Part shown: positions 25,399 through 34,600 of the stretch, in pieces
Position numbering within the stretch: position 1 is the first letter of the stretch
Layout: every line of letters starts with the position of its first letter
NCBI RefSeq assembly: GCF_035917455.1
Contig: NZ_CP109078.1
Span: 4,030,001 to 4,094,000, forward strand
Direction of reading: 5' to 3'
From: Micromonospora sp. NBC_01796
GTDB lineage: Bacteria > Actinomycetota > Actinomycetes > Mycobacteriales > Micromonosporaceae
Length of the DNA: 64,000 nucleotides
Translations under genes and position numbers: made by a program
The notes under the pieces: model-generated
Databases searched by the model: none
Told to the model about the DNA's origin: nothing
What the model saw: only the letters and a program-made list of their open reading frames with translations

Positions 25399-25719
25399 GT
25401 GGACCAGCTCTGCATCGTAACGACCGTGGTGGATGCCCGGTCGGTGGCGGATCTGCTCGCCGCCGCGGCGGTCGCCGGCCGGCTTGCGGCCTGCGCCCAG
25501 GTCGGTGGCCCGATGGACAGCACCTATTGGTGGCAGTCCCGAATGGAAACCACCCGGGAATGGTCGGTGCAGTTCAAAACCGCACCGGACCGGGTGGAGG
25601 CGCTGGTCGAGCACCTGCGCAGCGCGCATCCGTACGAGGTGCCGGAGGTTCTGGTGCACTGGGTCGAGGGCGGAAACCCGGACTACACCGCCTGGGTGCA
25701 CGAACAGACCCGTACCTGA
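25399..25719 (+). CDS. cutA: CutA-family protein, copy 2
   Basis: A 106-residue CutA-like protein: LCIVTTVVDARSVADLLAAA, the AACAQV strand, the aromatic turn STYWWQSRMET, the helix DRVEALVEHLRSAHPYEVPE and VLVHWVEGGNPDYTAWV. The starts at 25390 and 25399 are both GTG; the second gives the more typical N-terminus. It follows the acyltransferase gene by 10 nt and may be co-transcribed. It differs strongly from the copy at 14415, so the two are not a recent duplication. Confidence 0.82.
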   Translation: MDQLCIVTTVVDARSVADLLAAAAVAGRLAACAQVGGPMDSTYWWQSRMETTREWSVQFKTAPDRVEALVEHLRSAHPYEVPEVLVHWVEGGNPDYTAWVHEQTRT

Positions 25720-25823
25720 CGCCGGCACCCACCCGTCGGCCTGAGTACACAAGCCGACCGCCGGACCATTGATGAGTACGCGGACTCTGGGCCGGGTCCG
25801 ACCGGCGGGGCCACCATGCCAGG

Positions 25824-28800
25824 GTGAGCACTCCGCCGAGTCTGTATCCCTGCCCCGCGTGCGGGGCCGGGGCCAATCTGAGCACCGGCTGCCCGCGCTG
25901 CGGTCGGGCACCGGATCCGGTCGCCGCCGAGGTGGTCCGGTTGGACGGCGAGATCGTCGCGCTGACCGGACGGGTCGAGCAGGCCCGGCAGGCGTACACG
26001 ACGCTGAACGCCGCCCTCGACGACCTGCGGCGACGGCGGGCCGACCTCGCCGCCCAGGTGCGGGCGGCGATGTTCGCCGCCCGTCCAGTCGCCCCGGTGG
26101 CCGCCGCGCCGGTCCCTCGGGTCGCCCCGGTCACCGCCGCCCCGCAGGTTCCACCGGTACGCCCGGAGGCGTCCACCCGGGCCGTACAGAATCTGCTTTT
26201 CGTCCTCGGTGGACTGTTGCTCTGCACCGCCGCGGTCGTCTTCATGGTCGTCACCTGGTCGGTTGTCGGCGTGGCCGGGCGGGCGGCGATCCTGGCCGGC
26301 ATCACCGGCTTGGTGCTGGCCGCGCCCCCGCTGGCGAAGCGGCGCGGGCTCACCGCCACCGCGGAGACGTTCTCGGTGGTCGGGCTGCTGCTGGTGGCAC
26401 TCGACGGTTACGCCGCCTGGTCGGTGAACCTGTTCGGGGTCGCCGGCTGGCCGGGCGCCTCCTACGCGGCGCTGGTCTGGGGGGTCAGCGCCGCGGCGGC
26501 GACCGGGTACCGGCGGCTCACCCGGCTCTGGGCGCCCTGGTTCACCGCGCTGGTGTTCGCCCAGCCGGTGCTGCCGCTGCTCGCGTCCCGGTGGGAACCC
26601 GACGCCGCCGGTTGGGCGCTCGTGTTCGCCGCGTTGGCCGCGTTCAACCTGGCGGTCGTCCACACCACCCGCACCACCGGGCGGAACACGGCCGTGGCCG
26701 GTTCGGCTCCGGCTCAACCGGATGCGGCGGGCGTAGCCGGTTCGGCTCCGGGTGAACCGGACGGGGCCGGCGTGCGTGTCGGCGATGGGGGAACTGACGG
26801 GACGGCGCCCGGAGGGGTGGCGCTGGCTCGTCAGGTGCTCGGCTGGGTGGCGTACGCCGCCGCACTGGCCGCTGCCGGGCTCTGCGGCCTGGTCGCGCTG
26901 CTGGTGGCCGACGGCCCCGGAATGCCGGCACTGGCCGGCGGCCCGCTGCTGGTCGCGGTGGCGGTCCTGGTGGCGGGCGCGGTGCTGACGCGCAACGCCG
27001 GCTTCCAGGCCGCCGCCGGACTGGTGGTCGTCATCGGCCTCGCCGGTACGGTCCTGCGGCCGGTCGCCGAGTGGGCGGGATCGTTCCTGCTGCTCGCCAG
27101 CGGCCTGGTCGTCGCCGGGCTGGCCGTCGCGGTCACCCTGACCGGGCCACGCCTGCCGGCCGGGGTACGGGGCGGCCCGAGGGTCGGCGGGCTGCTGCTC
27201 GGCGGCGTACTCGGCCTGCTGGTCGGGACGATGACGCTGTCGATCGCGTACGAGGCGGCGACCCGGTCACTGCCGGTGTGGCGGGGGACCGGCACCGGGC
27301 CGGTCAGCATTCTCGACTGGCAGGTGTCGGTCACCGCGCTGCTGGTCGCGGTCGCGTTGGCGGTGCTGCTGCCCCGACCTGCCCGGGAACCGATCGGCGT
27401 GCTCGGGATCGGCCTCGCGGTGCTCGCGATCCCGGCCGGGGTGGCGCTGCCCTGGTGGGCGCTGGCCGTCGTGGAACTGACCGTGGCGGCGGTCGTGCTC
27501 GCCACCGCCGTACGCGTCCCGGCGCCGGGTGCGCTGACCCTGCTGGTCCGAGCCGGTACGGGAACCGTGCTGGTCGGGCACGCGTTCCTGCTCGGCCTCG
27601 CCCGACCGGGAAGCGCGGCGGCCGTACTCGGCGCGATCCTGGTGATCGGGGTGGGTGTCGCCGTACTCGCCGGGAACGGGTCGCAGGACCGGCTGGCGGG
27701 CGTACGACGGGCGATCGGCGGGACCGCGCTCGGCATCGGGCTGCTCGCCGTACCGGGCACGGTGACCGTGGGACTGTTCGCCGCCGGGGTGGAGCCGTGG
27801 TGGCAGTCGCGGGCGGCCCTCGCCAGCGGTGTACTGCTGCTCGGGGCGGTTGCCGTACTGCGTCGCCGCCGGACCCATTACCTGCCGTACGCCGACACCG
27901 CGCTCGCGCTCACCGCACTGGTGACCGGGCTGGCGCCGCTGTTCGGCCGGACCGGCGAACCCGTCGCTCTCTACGCGGCGGTCGGCCTGCTCCTGCTGGT
28001 CGGTGGGCTGTACCTCACCGGCCTGCTCGGCGCCGGCCGGGCAGCAGGGGACGAAGTGGCCGGGCGTGCGGTGGCAGCGCACCAAGCGGTCGGGCGGGAG
28101 GTGGGGGTGATCTCGCCCGGTCTGTTCGGGGTGCCGGTGCTGGCGTTCGCGGCCGTCCTGGGGGTGGCGCCCGCGATCGGGGCGGTCCTGCTCGGCCCGT
28201 ACGGATGGCTGGGGCGGATCTGGTCCGGGGCGCCCGCCGGGGTGGGACTCGCCCCGACCGGGTGGCCGGTCGACGGCCCATCCGGGGCGGCGCTGGTGGT
28301 ACTCGCCGTCACCGCGACCCTGGCCGGCTGGGGGTGGTACCGGACGATCACCGGGGCGACCCTGGCCGGGCTCCCGCTGGCTGCCACGGCTCTGCTGGTG
28401 GTGCTCGCCGGGGCGGGTGCCCGGTGGCCGGTCGTACCGGCGGTGGCCCTGCTCGGCGGTCTCGCCGCCCTGCTCGTCGCCACCGTCCCGACGCGCCGGA
28501 CGGCAGCGTCCACCGGTGCCGGCCCGGCGGGCCCATCGGACGGGCCCGGCGGTGCCGGGTCGGCGCTGCTCGGTGGTGCCGGAACAACGCTGCCCGGTGG
28601 TGCAGGCTCGGCGCTGCTCGGTGGTGCCGGGACAACGCTGCTCGCCGGTGTTGGTGGCGGGCTGGTGCTCGTACCGCTGGGGGTGATGCTTGCCGGAGCG
28701 GGCCTGGCGGGCGCGTTGCCGACCGAGGCCACCACCCTGGTCGCGCTGGGCCTGGTCGTGCTGACCGGCGCGGCGATCGGTGCCGGTGCGGTCAGCACGG

Positions 28801-29642
28801 CGGCGGGCCGGGTGCCGGTGGCGAGGGTCGCCGGGTGGCTGGCCGCGATCGGCGCCGGACTGGCCTTCGCGGTCGCCGCGTCCCACGCAGCCGACCTGCC
28901 GCTGCGGCTCGCCGCGTTCGCGGCCCTCGGGGTCGCCGCGGTCGCGCTCGCCGGAGGTGCCGTCCTGCGCGGCCGGCGGCCGGTCGAGTCGGTTGCCGTC
29001 GAGGCGGCAGCCCACGCCGGTGCGGTCGTCGCGCTGCTGCTCACCACCGGTGCGATCCGGTACGCGGCCGCCGTCGCCACCCTCTGGGGAGTGGCGGTCG
29101 GCCTGCGCGCCCTGCGCCCCGGTGAACCCGCCCGACGCCGGGCGGTCCTCGCCGCCGTGGCCGTCGGCTGTGAACTGCTCGCGGTCTGGCTGCTGCTCAC
29201 CTCCGCGCAGGTCGCGCTGCTGGAGGCGTACACCCTGCCGGCGGCGCTCTGTGCGCTGATCGTCGGCGCGCTCGCCCTGCGGGCCCGGCCGGCGCTGAGT
29301 AGCTGGGTGACGTACGGGCCGGGGCTGACGGCCGCGCTGCTGCCGAGCCTCGCCTCGATCCTCGTCGCCGGGGACCAGCCGTGGCGGCGGCTCCTGCTCG
29401 GGGTCGGTGCACTCGTGGTGGTGCTCGCCGGTGCGCACTGGCGGCGGCAGGCACCGGCGGTGCTCGGCGGCGCCACCCTGGCCATCGCCGCGCTGTACGA
29501 GGTGGTCGGCGCCTGGGACCGGCTGCCCCGTTGGATCTTCCTGGCCCTCGGCGGCCTCGCCCTGATCGGACTCGCCATCACCTACGAACGCCGCCGCCGT
29601 GACCTCGCCCGATGGCGTGCCGCCGTCGGCCGGATGAGTTAG
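25824..29642 (+). CDS. Giant polytopic membrane protein with zinc ribbon (SCO7613 C-terminal family)
   Basis: A 1272-residue protein. The N-terminus has a zinc-ribbon-like CPACG-x11-CPRCG motif (near residues 9-26) and a coiled segment (33-80). More than thirty hydrophobic segments fill the rest from residue 120 onward. Two low-complexity soluble stretches interrupt them: Ala/Gly/Pro-rich at about 290-325 and an eight-residue tandem repeat near 909-940. The overall pattern matches SCO7613-type membrane proteins (DUF2157-like) of actinomycetes, whose function is unknown. The GTG at 25824 lacks a clear ribosome site. A fused polytopic scaffold or transporter is possible but not shown. Confidence 0.82.
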   Translation: MSTPPSLYPCPACGAGANLSTGCPRCGRAPDPVAAEVVRLDGEIVALTGRVEQARQAYTTLNAALDDLRRRRADLAAQVRAAMFAARPVAPVAAAPVPRVAPVTAAPQVPPVRPEASTRAVQNLLFVLGGLLLCTAAVVFMVVTWSVVGVAGRAAILAGITGLVLAAPPLAKRRGLTATAETFSVVGLLLVALDGYAAWSVNLFGVAGWPGASYAALVWGVSAAAATGYRRLTRLWAPWFTALVFAQPVLPLLASRWEPDAAGWALVFAALAAFNLAVVHTTRTTGRNTAVAGSAPAQPDAAGVAGSAPGEPDGAGVRVGDGGTDGTAPGGVALARQVLGWVAYAAALAAAGLCGLVALLVADGPGMPALAGGPLLVAVAVLVAGAVLTRNAGFQAAAGLVVVIGLAGTVLRPVAEWAGSFLLLASGLVVAGLAVAVTLTGPRLPAGVRGGPRVGGLLLGGVLGLLVGTMTLSIAYEAATRSLPVWRGTGTGPVSILDWQVSVTALLVAVALAVLLPRPAREPIGVLGIGLAVLAIPAGVALPWWALAVVELTVAAVVLATAVRVPAPGALTLLVRAGTGTVLVGHAFLLGLARPGSAAAVLGAILVIGVGVAVLAGNGSQDRLAGVRRAIGGTALGIGLLAVPGTVTVGLFAAGVEPWWQSRAALASGVLLLGAVAVLRRRRTHYLPYADTALALTALVTGLAPLFGRTGEPVALYAAVGLLLLVGGLYLTGLLGAGRAAGDEVAGRAVAAHQAVGREVGVISPGLFGVPVLAFAAVLGVAPAIGAVLLGPYGWLGRIWSGAPAGVGLAPTGWPVDGPSGAALVVLAVTATLAGWGWYRTITGATLAGLPLAATALLVVLAGAGARWPVVPAVALLGGLAALLVATVPTRRTAASTGAGPAGPSDGPGGAGSALLGGAGTTLPGGAGSALLGGAGTTLLAGVGGGLVLVPLGVMLAGAGLAGALPTEATTLVALGLVVLTGAAIGAGAVSTAAGRVPVARVAGWLAAIGAGLAFAVAASHAADLPLRLAAFAALGVAAVALAGGAVLRGRRPVESVAVEAAAHAGAVVALLLTTGAIRYAAAVATLWGVAVGLRALRPGEPARRRAVLAAVAVGCELLAVWLLLTSAQVALLEAYTLPAALCALIVGALALRARPALSSWVTYGPGLTAALLPSLASILVAGDQPWRRLLLGVGALVVVLAGAHWRRQAPAVLGGATLAIAALYEVVGAWDRLPRWIFLALGGLALIGLAITYERRRRDLARWRAAVGRMS
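28548..28643 (+). repeat. 24-bp in-frame tandem repeat inside the giant membrane protein
   Basis: Four 24-bp units encode GGAGSALL, GGAGTTLP, GGAGSALL and GGAGTTLL. The alternation indicates a 48-bp unit duplicated from an older 24-bp unit. Every unit is a multiple of three, so copy-number change keeps the frame. Confidence 0.8.
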
Positions 29643-29707
29643 ATTCGCTGCCGGAAAGGATGAGTGAGGTAGTGCTGGCCCTACCCCGCATTAGGGGGTT
29701 TCCAGGG

Positions 29708-29743
29708 TTACTCAGCGCAAGCCCACCCGTGACACTTGAGTAA
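29708..29743. promoter_or_regulatory. Spaced inverted repeat upstream of the desaturase gene
   Basis: TTACTCA (29708-29714) and TGAGTAA (29737-29743) form an inverted repeat with a 22-nt centre, about 50-85 nt before the desaturase ATG, and CATAAAAT follows at 29764. It may be an operator for a fatty-acid regulator; no named motif fits. Confidence 0.35.
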
Positions 29744-29791
29744 GCACGTCTCGCCCGGGGCGTCATAAAATCCCAGCTCCTAGGAGAAGCG

Positions 29792-30823
29792 ATGACGGTC
29801 GGCGCGGTGGTTGAGCCTGCTCTTCGTCGGGGTAGTGACTACGCCAAGTTATCTCGACGGATCAATCAGGCAGGTCTCCTGGAGCGCCGCCCCGGTTGGT
29901 ACGCGACGAAGATCGCGATCACCGCCGGTCTGTTCGTCGCCGGCTGGGTGGCGGTGTTCCTCGTCGGCGACTCCTGGTGGCAACTGCTGGTGGCGGTCGG
30001 ACTCGCGATCGCCAGCACCCAGGTCGCCTTCCTCGGCCACGACGCCGGGCACCGGCAGATGTTCCGCAGTCGCCAAGCCAGCCAGGTCGCCGGACTGCTC
30101 GCCGCGAACCTCGCCACCGGGATCAGCTACGGGTGGTGGATCGACAAGCACAACCGGCACCACGCCAATCCGAACCACGAGGACCACGACCCCGACGTTG
30201 GCGCGGGCGCCCTGGTCTGGACCGACGAACAGGCACGGGAAACGAAGGGGTTCGGCCGCTGGCTGGCCCAGCGTCAGGCGTACCTGTTCTTCCCGATGCT
30301 GACGCTGGAAGGGCTGAGCCTGCACGTCGACAGCTTCAAGGGGCTGTTCCGTTCGCCGATGCGGTACCGGGCGATCGAGGCGGTACTGCTGGTCGTGCAC
30401 GTGGCCGCGTACTTCGGCGTACTGTTCACCGTCCTGTCGCCGGTGAAGGCCCTGGTCTTCATCGCCGTACACCAGGGGTTGTGGGGTGTCTACATGGGCT
30501 GCTCGTTCGCGCCCAACCACAAGGGCATGCCGATGCTGACCGCCGAGGACGACCTCGACTTCCTGCGCAAGCAGGTGCTCACCTCGCGCAACGTACGGGG
30601 CAGCCGGCTGGTCGACTTCACCCTCGGCGGGCTCAACTACCAGATCGAGCACCACCTCTTCCCGAGCATGGCGCGGTCGAACCTGCGCAAGGCACAGCCG
30701 ATCGTCAAGGCGTACTGCGCCGAACAGGGCATCCCGTACGAGGAGACCGGACTCGTCGACTCGTACGCCCAGGCCCTGCGGCACCTGCACAGCGTGGGCG
30801 CGGAGCTGCGCGCCGGTCGGTGA
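29792..30823 (+). CDS. Acyl-lipid (fatty acid) desaturase
   Basis: A 343-residue membrane di-iron desaturase with all three histidine boxes: HDAGH near residue 86, HNRHH near 121 and QIEHH near 289. Four transmembrane segments cluster at about 40-80 and 190-235. Boxes of this form are found in front-end and DesA3-like acyl-lipid desaturases, which put a double bond into membrane fatty acids using O2 and electrons from ferredoxin or an oxidoreductase. TAGGAGAAG lies just before the ATG. It probably adjusts membrane fluidity; the bond position cannot be told from sequence. Confidence 0.92.
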   Translation: MTVGAVVEPALRRGSDYAKLSRRINQAGLLERRPGWYATKIAITAGLFVAGWVAVFLVGDSWWQLLVAVGLAIASTQVAFLGHDAGHRQMFRSRQASQVAGLLAANLATGISYGWWIDKHNRHHANPNHEDHDPDVGAGALVWTDEQARETKGFGRWLAQRQAYLFFPMLTLEGLSLHVDSFKGLFRSPMRYRAIEAVLLVVHVAAYFGVLFTVLSPVKALVFIAVHQGLWGVYMGCSFAPNHKGMPMLTAEDDLDFLRKQVLTSRNVRGSRLVDFTLGGLNYQIEHHLFPSMARSNLRKAQPIVKAYCAEQGIPYEETGLVDSYAQALRHLHSVGAELRAGR

Positions 30824-30898
30824 CGCGACCGCCCTCGGTGGGTGGGCCGACCACGGTTGCCCTCCCCGGTCGGGAACGACGACGGTAAGGTCTGCCCC

Positions 30899-31192
30899 AT
30901 GGCAGAGGTGCTGGACGCCGACGCGGTGCGCGGTGAGCTGGAGAAGTTGGACGGCTGGTCCGGCGACCCGGCGGTGCTGACCCGTACGGCCGAGCTGGGC
31001 AGCTTTCCCGAGGCGATCGATGTGGTGAACCGGGTGGCGGCGGTGGCCGAGGAACTCGACCACCACCCCGACATCGACATCAGGTGGCGCACCGTGACCT
31101 TCCGGTGCGCCACCCACTCGGTTGGCGGAGTGACCCGGCGCGACTTCCAACTTGCCCAGCGTATTGACCAGATCCTCGGGGGAACGGCGTGA
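30899..31192 (+). CDS. 4a-hydroxytetrahydrobiopterin dehydratase (PCD/DCoH family)
   Basis: A 97-residue protein with the conserved motif HHPDIDIRWRTVTFRCATHS followed by GGVTRRDFQLAQRID, the pterin-binding and dehydratase site with its His pair. PCD recycles the 4a-carbinolamine made by aromatic amino-acid hydroxylases, but no such hydroxylase is nearby; it may serve molybdopterin or another pterin role. The ATG at 30899 has TAAGG 8 nt upstream. The stop overlaps the FHA gene as GTGA. Confidence 0.92.
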   Translation: MAEVLDADAVRGELEKLDGWSGDPAVLTRTAELGSFPEAIDVVNRVAAVAEELDHHPDIDIRWRTVTFRCATHSVGGVTRRDFQLAQRIDQILGGTA

Positions 31193-32346
31193 GATTCGAG
31201 ATCAGCAAGGTCCTCGACGCGATCGAAGGCCGGGTCTGCACCGATCCGTCGCTCGCTCGGGCCGTACTCGACCTGGCCGAGGTGGTCCGCTACACGGACT
31301 TCGACGGCGGCCGTCCGGCCAGCATGCTCCGGCTCGGCATCGTCATCGACGCGCTCAGCCGGCAACTGGAGGAGGACAGCGTCCCGGTCTACCCGGTGGT
31401 CCACCGGGCTCTGCTCTCGGACGCCGACCTGACCTCGAACGAGCGGATGGTGGTCCGCCGCTGGGCCGACGACGGCCTGGTCGAGGTGCTGCCCAATCCG
31501 GTGGAGCGGATGCTGGAACTGGCCGACCTGCTCGGCCTGCCGGTACTCAGCCGGATGCGGTTCGACGGCATGCTCGGGCGCTACCCGTGGCTGAACTCGC
31601 AGCCCGGCCGCCTGCTCGCCCCGGTGAGCGGCGCCAACGGACCGACCCTGGTGCCGCAGTCCGGTGGCAACGCGGTCTGGACCTCACCCGGCCCGTCCCC
31701 GACCGGGGCGAAGCTCCTGGCCCGGCTCTGGCGCTGCCCCGAGCCCGGCTGCGTGTTGTTCGGCGACGGTGGCGGTGGCGGCGGATCCTTCGCCGACCTG
31801 GCCCGCTCCGACCGTGAGCCGGGCGGACAGCCGCCACCGACGCTGCGGTCCGGCGCACCGAGCTGCCCCCGGCACGACCGGCGGCTCACCGACGCCGGCC
31901 CCCGCCCGGACACCGAGGTCCTGTCGGTCCGGGTCGGCGGCCAGGTACGCCGCCGGTTCGTGGTCGCCGCCGACCGGCCGGTGGTGGTCGGACGGGCACC
32001 GGAGGAGAGCGGCGGCATCATGCTCGGCCAGTGGTTGAGCGAGGAGGCCCGGCGCTGGATCAGCCGCAGCCACGTACGGTTCGAGCTGCGCGGCGGTGAC
32101 CTGGTCGCCTACGACGTGAGCACCAACGGCTCGGGGATCCGGCCGGGCGGTTCGATGGACGAGGACGAGCGGATCGCGCTCACCCAGCAGGCCAACCGGG
32201 TGCTGCGCGGCGGCGACTTCGTCGAGCTCTACCCCGGCGTCCAGGTCGGCTCCTCCGGCAACTGGACCTCCGGCGGCGTAATCAACCCGACCTCCGTCAT
32301 GGCCGAAGCCCCCACCATGGCCATGCGCGTCATAGAACGCCCCTGA
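31189..32346 (+). CDS. FHA-domain protein
   Basis: A 385-residue cytoplasmic protein. The N-terminal 150 residues are helical (FEISKVLDAIEGRVCTDPSL, YPVVHRALLSDADLTSNER) and match no domain I know. A segment with two Cys-x4-Cys/His-like sites (WRCPEPGCVLF, SCPRHDRR) could bind metal. The C-terminal FHA fold covers about 240-365 with VVVGRAPEE, ISRSHVRFELRGGDL and DVSTNGSGI, the phosphothreonine-binding loops. It may read targets of Ser/Thr kinases. It is coupled to the pterin dehydratase gene, an unusual pairing. Confidence 0.85.
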   Translation: MRFEISKVLDAIEGRVCTDPSLARAVLDLAEVVRYTDFDGGRPASMLRLGIVIDALSRQLEEDSVPVYPVVHRALLSDADLTSNERMVVRRWADDGLVEVLPNPVERMLELADLLGLPVLSRMRFDGMLGRYPWLNSQPGRLLAPVSGANGPTLVPQSGGNAVWTSPGPSPTGAKLLARLWRCPEPGCVLFGDGGGGGGSFADLARSDREPGGQPPPTLRSGAPSCPRHDRRLTDAGPRPDTEVLSVRVGGQVRRRFVVAADRPVVVGRAPEESGGIMLGQWLSEEARRWISRSHVRFELRGGDLVAYDVSTNGSGIRPGGSMDEDERIALTQQANRVLRGGDFVELYPGVQVGSSGNWTSGGVINPTSVMAEAPTMAMRVIERP

Positions 32347-32383
32347 CCCCCGCCCTCCCCCCTCCCCGAGTTCCATCCCGCAC

Positions 32384-32435
32384 TTGTAGAGGAAGAGTGG
32401 TTATCCGGCTACGGATAACCACTCTTCCTCTACAA
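32384..32435. repeat. Long intergenic palindrome, element 4
   Basis: A 24-bp perfect stem (32384-32407 with 32412-32435) and a 4-nt GCTA loop. The arm begins TTGTAGAGGAAGAGTGGTTA, unlike the CGATC-type arms of the other elements. It lies between convergent FHA and rocD genes and has a C-rich left flank. A bidirectional terminator role is plausible here. Confidence 0.88.
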
Positions 32436-32464
32436 CAGGTGTCTCGAAGAACAGGCGCCTCGGG

Positions 32465-33673
32465 TCAGGCGAGGATCTCGCGGAGTTGGGTGACGGCGAA
32501 GTCGAGTTCTTCGGGTTCGACGACCAGGGGCGGGGCTAGGCGGAGGGTGGAGCCGTGGGTGTCCTTGGCCAGGACACCGCGCTCGGCCAGCCGTTCGCAC
32601 GCCTGCCGGCCGGTCATCAGGGACGGGTCGATGTCGATCCCCGCCCAGAGCCCGCGACCGCGTACGGCGACCAGGCCCTCGCCGATCAGCCCGTTGAGGG
32701 AGGCGTGCAGCCGGGCGCCCAGCTCGGCCGAGCGGCGCTGGAACTCCCCGGTGGCGAGCAGGCGTACGACCTCGGTGGCGACCGCGCAGGCCAGCGGGTT
32801 CCCGCCGAAGGTCGACCCGTGCTCACCGGGGCGCAGCACACCGAGTACGGACCTGTCCGCAGCCACCGCGGAGACCGGCACGATGCCGCCCCCGAGCGCC
32901 TTGCCGAGCAGGTACATGTCCGGCCGGACACCCTCGTGGTCGAGGGCGAACGTGGTGCCGGTACGGCCCAGCCCGGACTGGATCTCGTCGGCGAGGAAGA
33001 GCACGTTCTGCTCGGTGCAGAGCTGACGTACGCCGGGCAGGTAGCCGACCGGCGGTACGACCACACCCTGCTCACCCTGGATCGGTTCGAGCAGTACGGC
33101 GACGGTGTTCTCGTCGATCGCCTCGGCGAGCGCGGTCAGGTCCCCGTACGGCACGATCTTGAAACCGGGGGTGTACGGCCCGAAGTCGTTGCGGGCGTCC
33201 GGGTCGGTGGAGAAGCTGATGATGGTGGTGGTCCGGCCGTGGAAGTTGCCGTCGGCGACCACGATGGTGGCCTTGCCCGCCGGTACGCCCTTGACCTGGT
33301 AGCCCCACTTGCGGGCGACCTTGATCGCGGTCTCGACCGCCTCGGCGCCGGTGTTCATCGGCAGGACGAGTTCGGTGCCGCAGAGGTCGGCCAGTTCGTG
33401 GCAGAAGGTGGCGAACTGGTCGTGGACGAAGGCGCGGCTGGTCAGGGTGAGCCGGTCGAGCTGTTCGTGCGCGGTGGCGATCAGCTTGGGGTGGCGGTGG
33501 CCGAAGTTGAGCGCCGAGTAGCCGGCCAGGCAGTCGAGGTAACGCTTGCCGTCGATGTCGGTCACCCAGGCGCCCTCGGCGGAGGAGATCACCACCGGCA
33601 GCGGGTGGTAGTTGTGCGCGGTCCAGCGTTCCGCGTCGCGTACCGCACCGGGGGTCAGCAGCATGTCGTCCAC
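32465..33673 (-). CDS. rocD: Ornithine aminotransferase
   Basis: A 402-residue class-III aminotransferase: NTGAEAVETAIKVARKWGY at the cofactor phosphate site, NFHGRTTTIISFSTD, LLEPIQGEQGVVVPP, FLADEIQSGLGRTG and the PLP-lysine motif LLGKALGGGIVPVSA. The sequence matches RocD, which converts ornithine and 2-oxoglutarate to glutamate semialdehyde and glutamate. GAGAGG lies 9 nt before the GTG at 33673; only 2 nt separate it from the ddaH stop. The ddaH-rocD pair points to breakdown of (methyl)arginine through citrulline/ornithine. Confidence 0.93.
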   Translation of the reverse strand: MDDMLLTPGAVRDAERWTAHNYHPLPVVISSAEGAWVTDIDGKRYLDCLAGYSALNFGHRHPKLIATAHEQLDRLTLTSRAFVHDQFATFCHELADLCGTELVLPMNTGAEAVETAIKVARKWGYQVKGVPAGKATIVVADGNFHGRTTTIISFSTDPDARNDFGPYTPGFKIVPYGDLTALAEAIDENTVAVLLEPIQGEQGVVVPPVGYLPGVRQLCTEQNVLFLADEIQSGLGRTGTTFALDHEGVRPDMYLLGKALGGGIVPVSAVAADRSVLGVLRPGEHGSTFGGNPLACAVATEVVRLLATGEFQRRSAELGARLHASLNGLIGEGLVAVRGRGLWAGIDIDPSLMTGRQACERLAERGVLAKDTHGSTLRLAPPLVVEPEELDFAVTQLREILA

Positions 33674-33675
33674 GA

Positions 33676-34497
33676 TCACTTGCTTGCCTCTCGTTCCCGC
33701 AGCACCAGCGTGCAGCACTTCGGCCCGCCACCTGCCTTGAGCAGCTCGGACAAATCAACACCAATTGTGGTGTATCCGCGCTCGCGCAGCTTAGTAGCCA
33801 GGCCGGTGGCCCGGGTGGGAAGCACGACATTACGACCGTCGCTGACCGCGTTCAGCCCGAACACCTCGGCGTCCGCGAGGTCGGCCAGGACCGCGTCCGG
33901 GAAGAGCCGACGCAGTACGGCCCGACTCCCCGGCGAGAACGCCTCCGGCAGGTACGCCACGGTCCGGTCGTCGAGTACGCAGAGCGCGGTGTCCAGGTGG
34001 TAGAAGCGCGGGTCGACCAGTTGCAGCGTCACCACCGGCCGGCCGAACACCTCCTGCAACTGGGCGTGCGCGGCATGTGCCGTACGGAACCCGGTGCCGG
34101 CCAGGAGCATCCCGTTGACGAGGAGGATGTCGCCCTCGCCCTCGTTGACGTACTTGGCCTCGTGCACCGGATACCCGGCCCGCTCGAACCACGACCGGTA
34201 CGCCGGCGCCTCATCGGCCCGCTGCGGGTCACGGAACTGTACGGCGAGAACCTCCCCGTCCACCACGGTCGCCCCGTTCGCGGCGAAGACCATGTCGGGC
34301 AGGCCGGGCACCGGCTCGATCTCCTCGACCGTGTGCCCGAGATCGAGGAACGTTTGGCGCAGCGTCTCCCACTGCGCGATGGCGAGCGCCGGGTCGACCG
34401 GGGCGCTCGGGTCCATCCATGGGTTGATCGCGTACTCGACGGCAAAATATGTGGGCCGGCACATCAGGTAGTGGCGGCGGGTGGCATCCAGCGTCAT
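33676..34497 (-). CDS. ddaH: Dimethylarginine dimethylaminohydrolase (guanidino-group-modifying family)
   Basis: A 273-residue enzyme. Motifs: CRPTYFAVEYAINPWMD at the N-terminus, ANGATVVDGEVLAVQF, NEGEGDILLVNGMLLAG with the substrate-binding acidic loop, FYHLDTALCVLDDRTVAYLP containing the catalytic His, and the C-terminal GGGPKCCTLVL with the catalytic Cys. This is the DDAH/arginine-deiminase fold that hydrolyses N-methylated arginines to citrulline and a methylamine. The ATG at 34497 has GGGAG 6 nt upstream; an earlier GTG lacks one. It forms a tight operon with rocD. Confidence 0.9.
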   Translation of the reverse strand: MTLDATRRHYLMCRPTYFAVEYAINPWMDPSAPVDPALAIAQWETLRQTFLDLGHTVEEIEPVPGLPDMVFAANGATVVDGEVLAVQFRDPQRADEAPAYRSWFERAGYPVHEAKYVNEGEGDILLVNGMLLAGTGFRTAHAAHAQLQEVFGRPVVTLQLVDPRFYHLDTALCVLDDRTVAYLPEAFSPGSRAVLRRLFPDAVLADLADAEVFGLNAVSDGRNVVLPTRATGLATKLRERGYTTIGVDLSELLKAGGGPKCCTLVLREREASK

Positions 34498-34600
34498 GCC
34501 CTGCTCCCAGTGGTCGGGCGCGCCCGGCCAAGGTCGGCTCACGGGCTGGCGCGATACCCAACGCTATGCGGCAGGACCCGGCGGAAACCACTGGTGGAAC

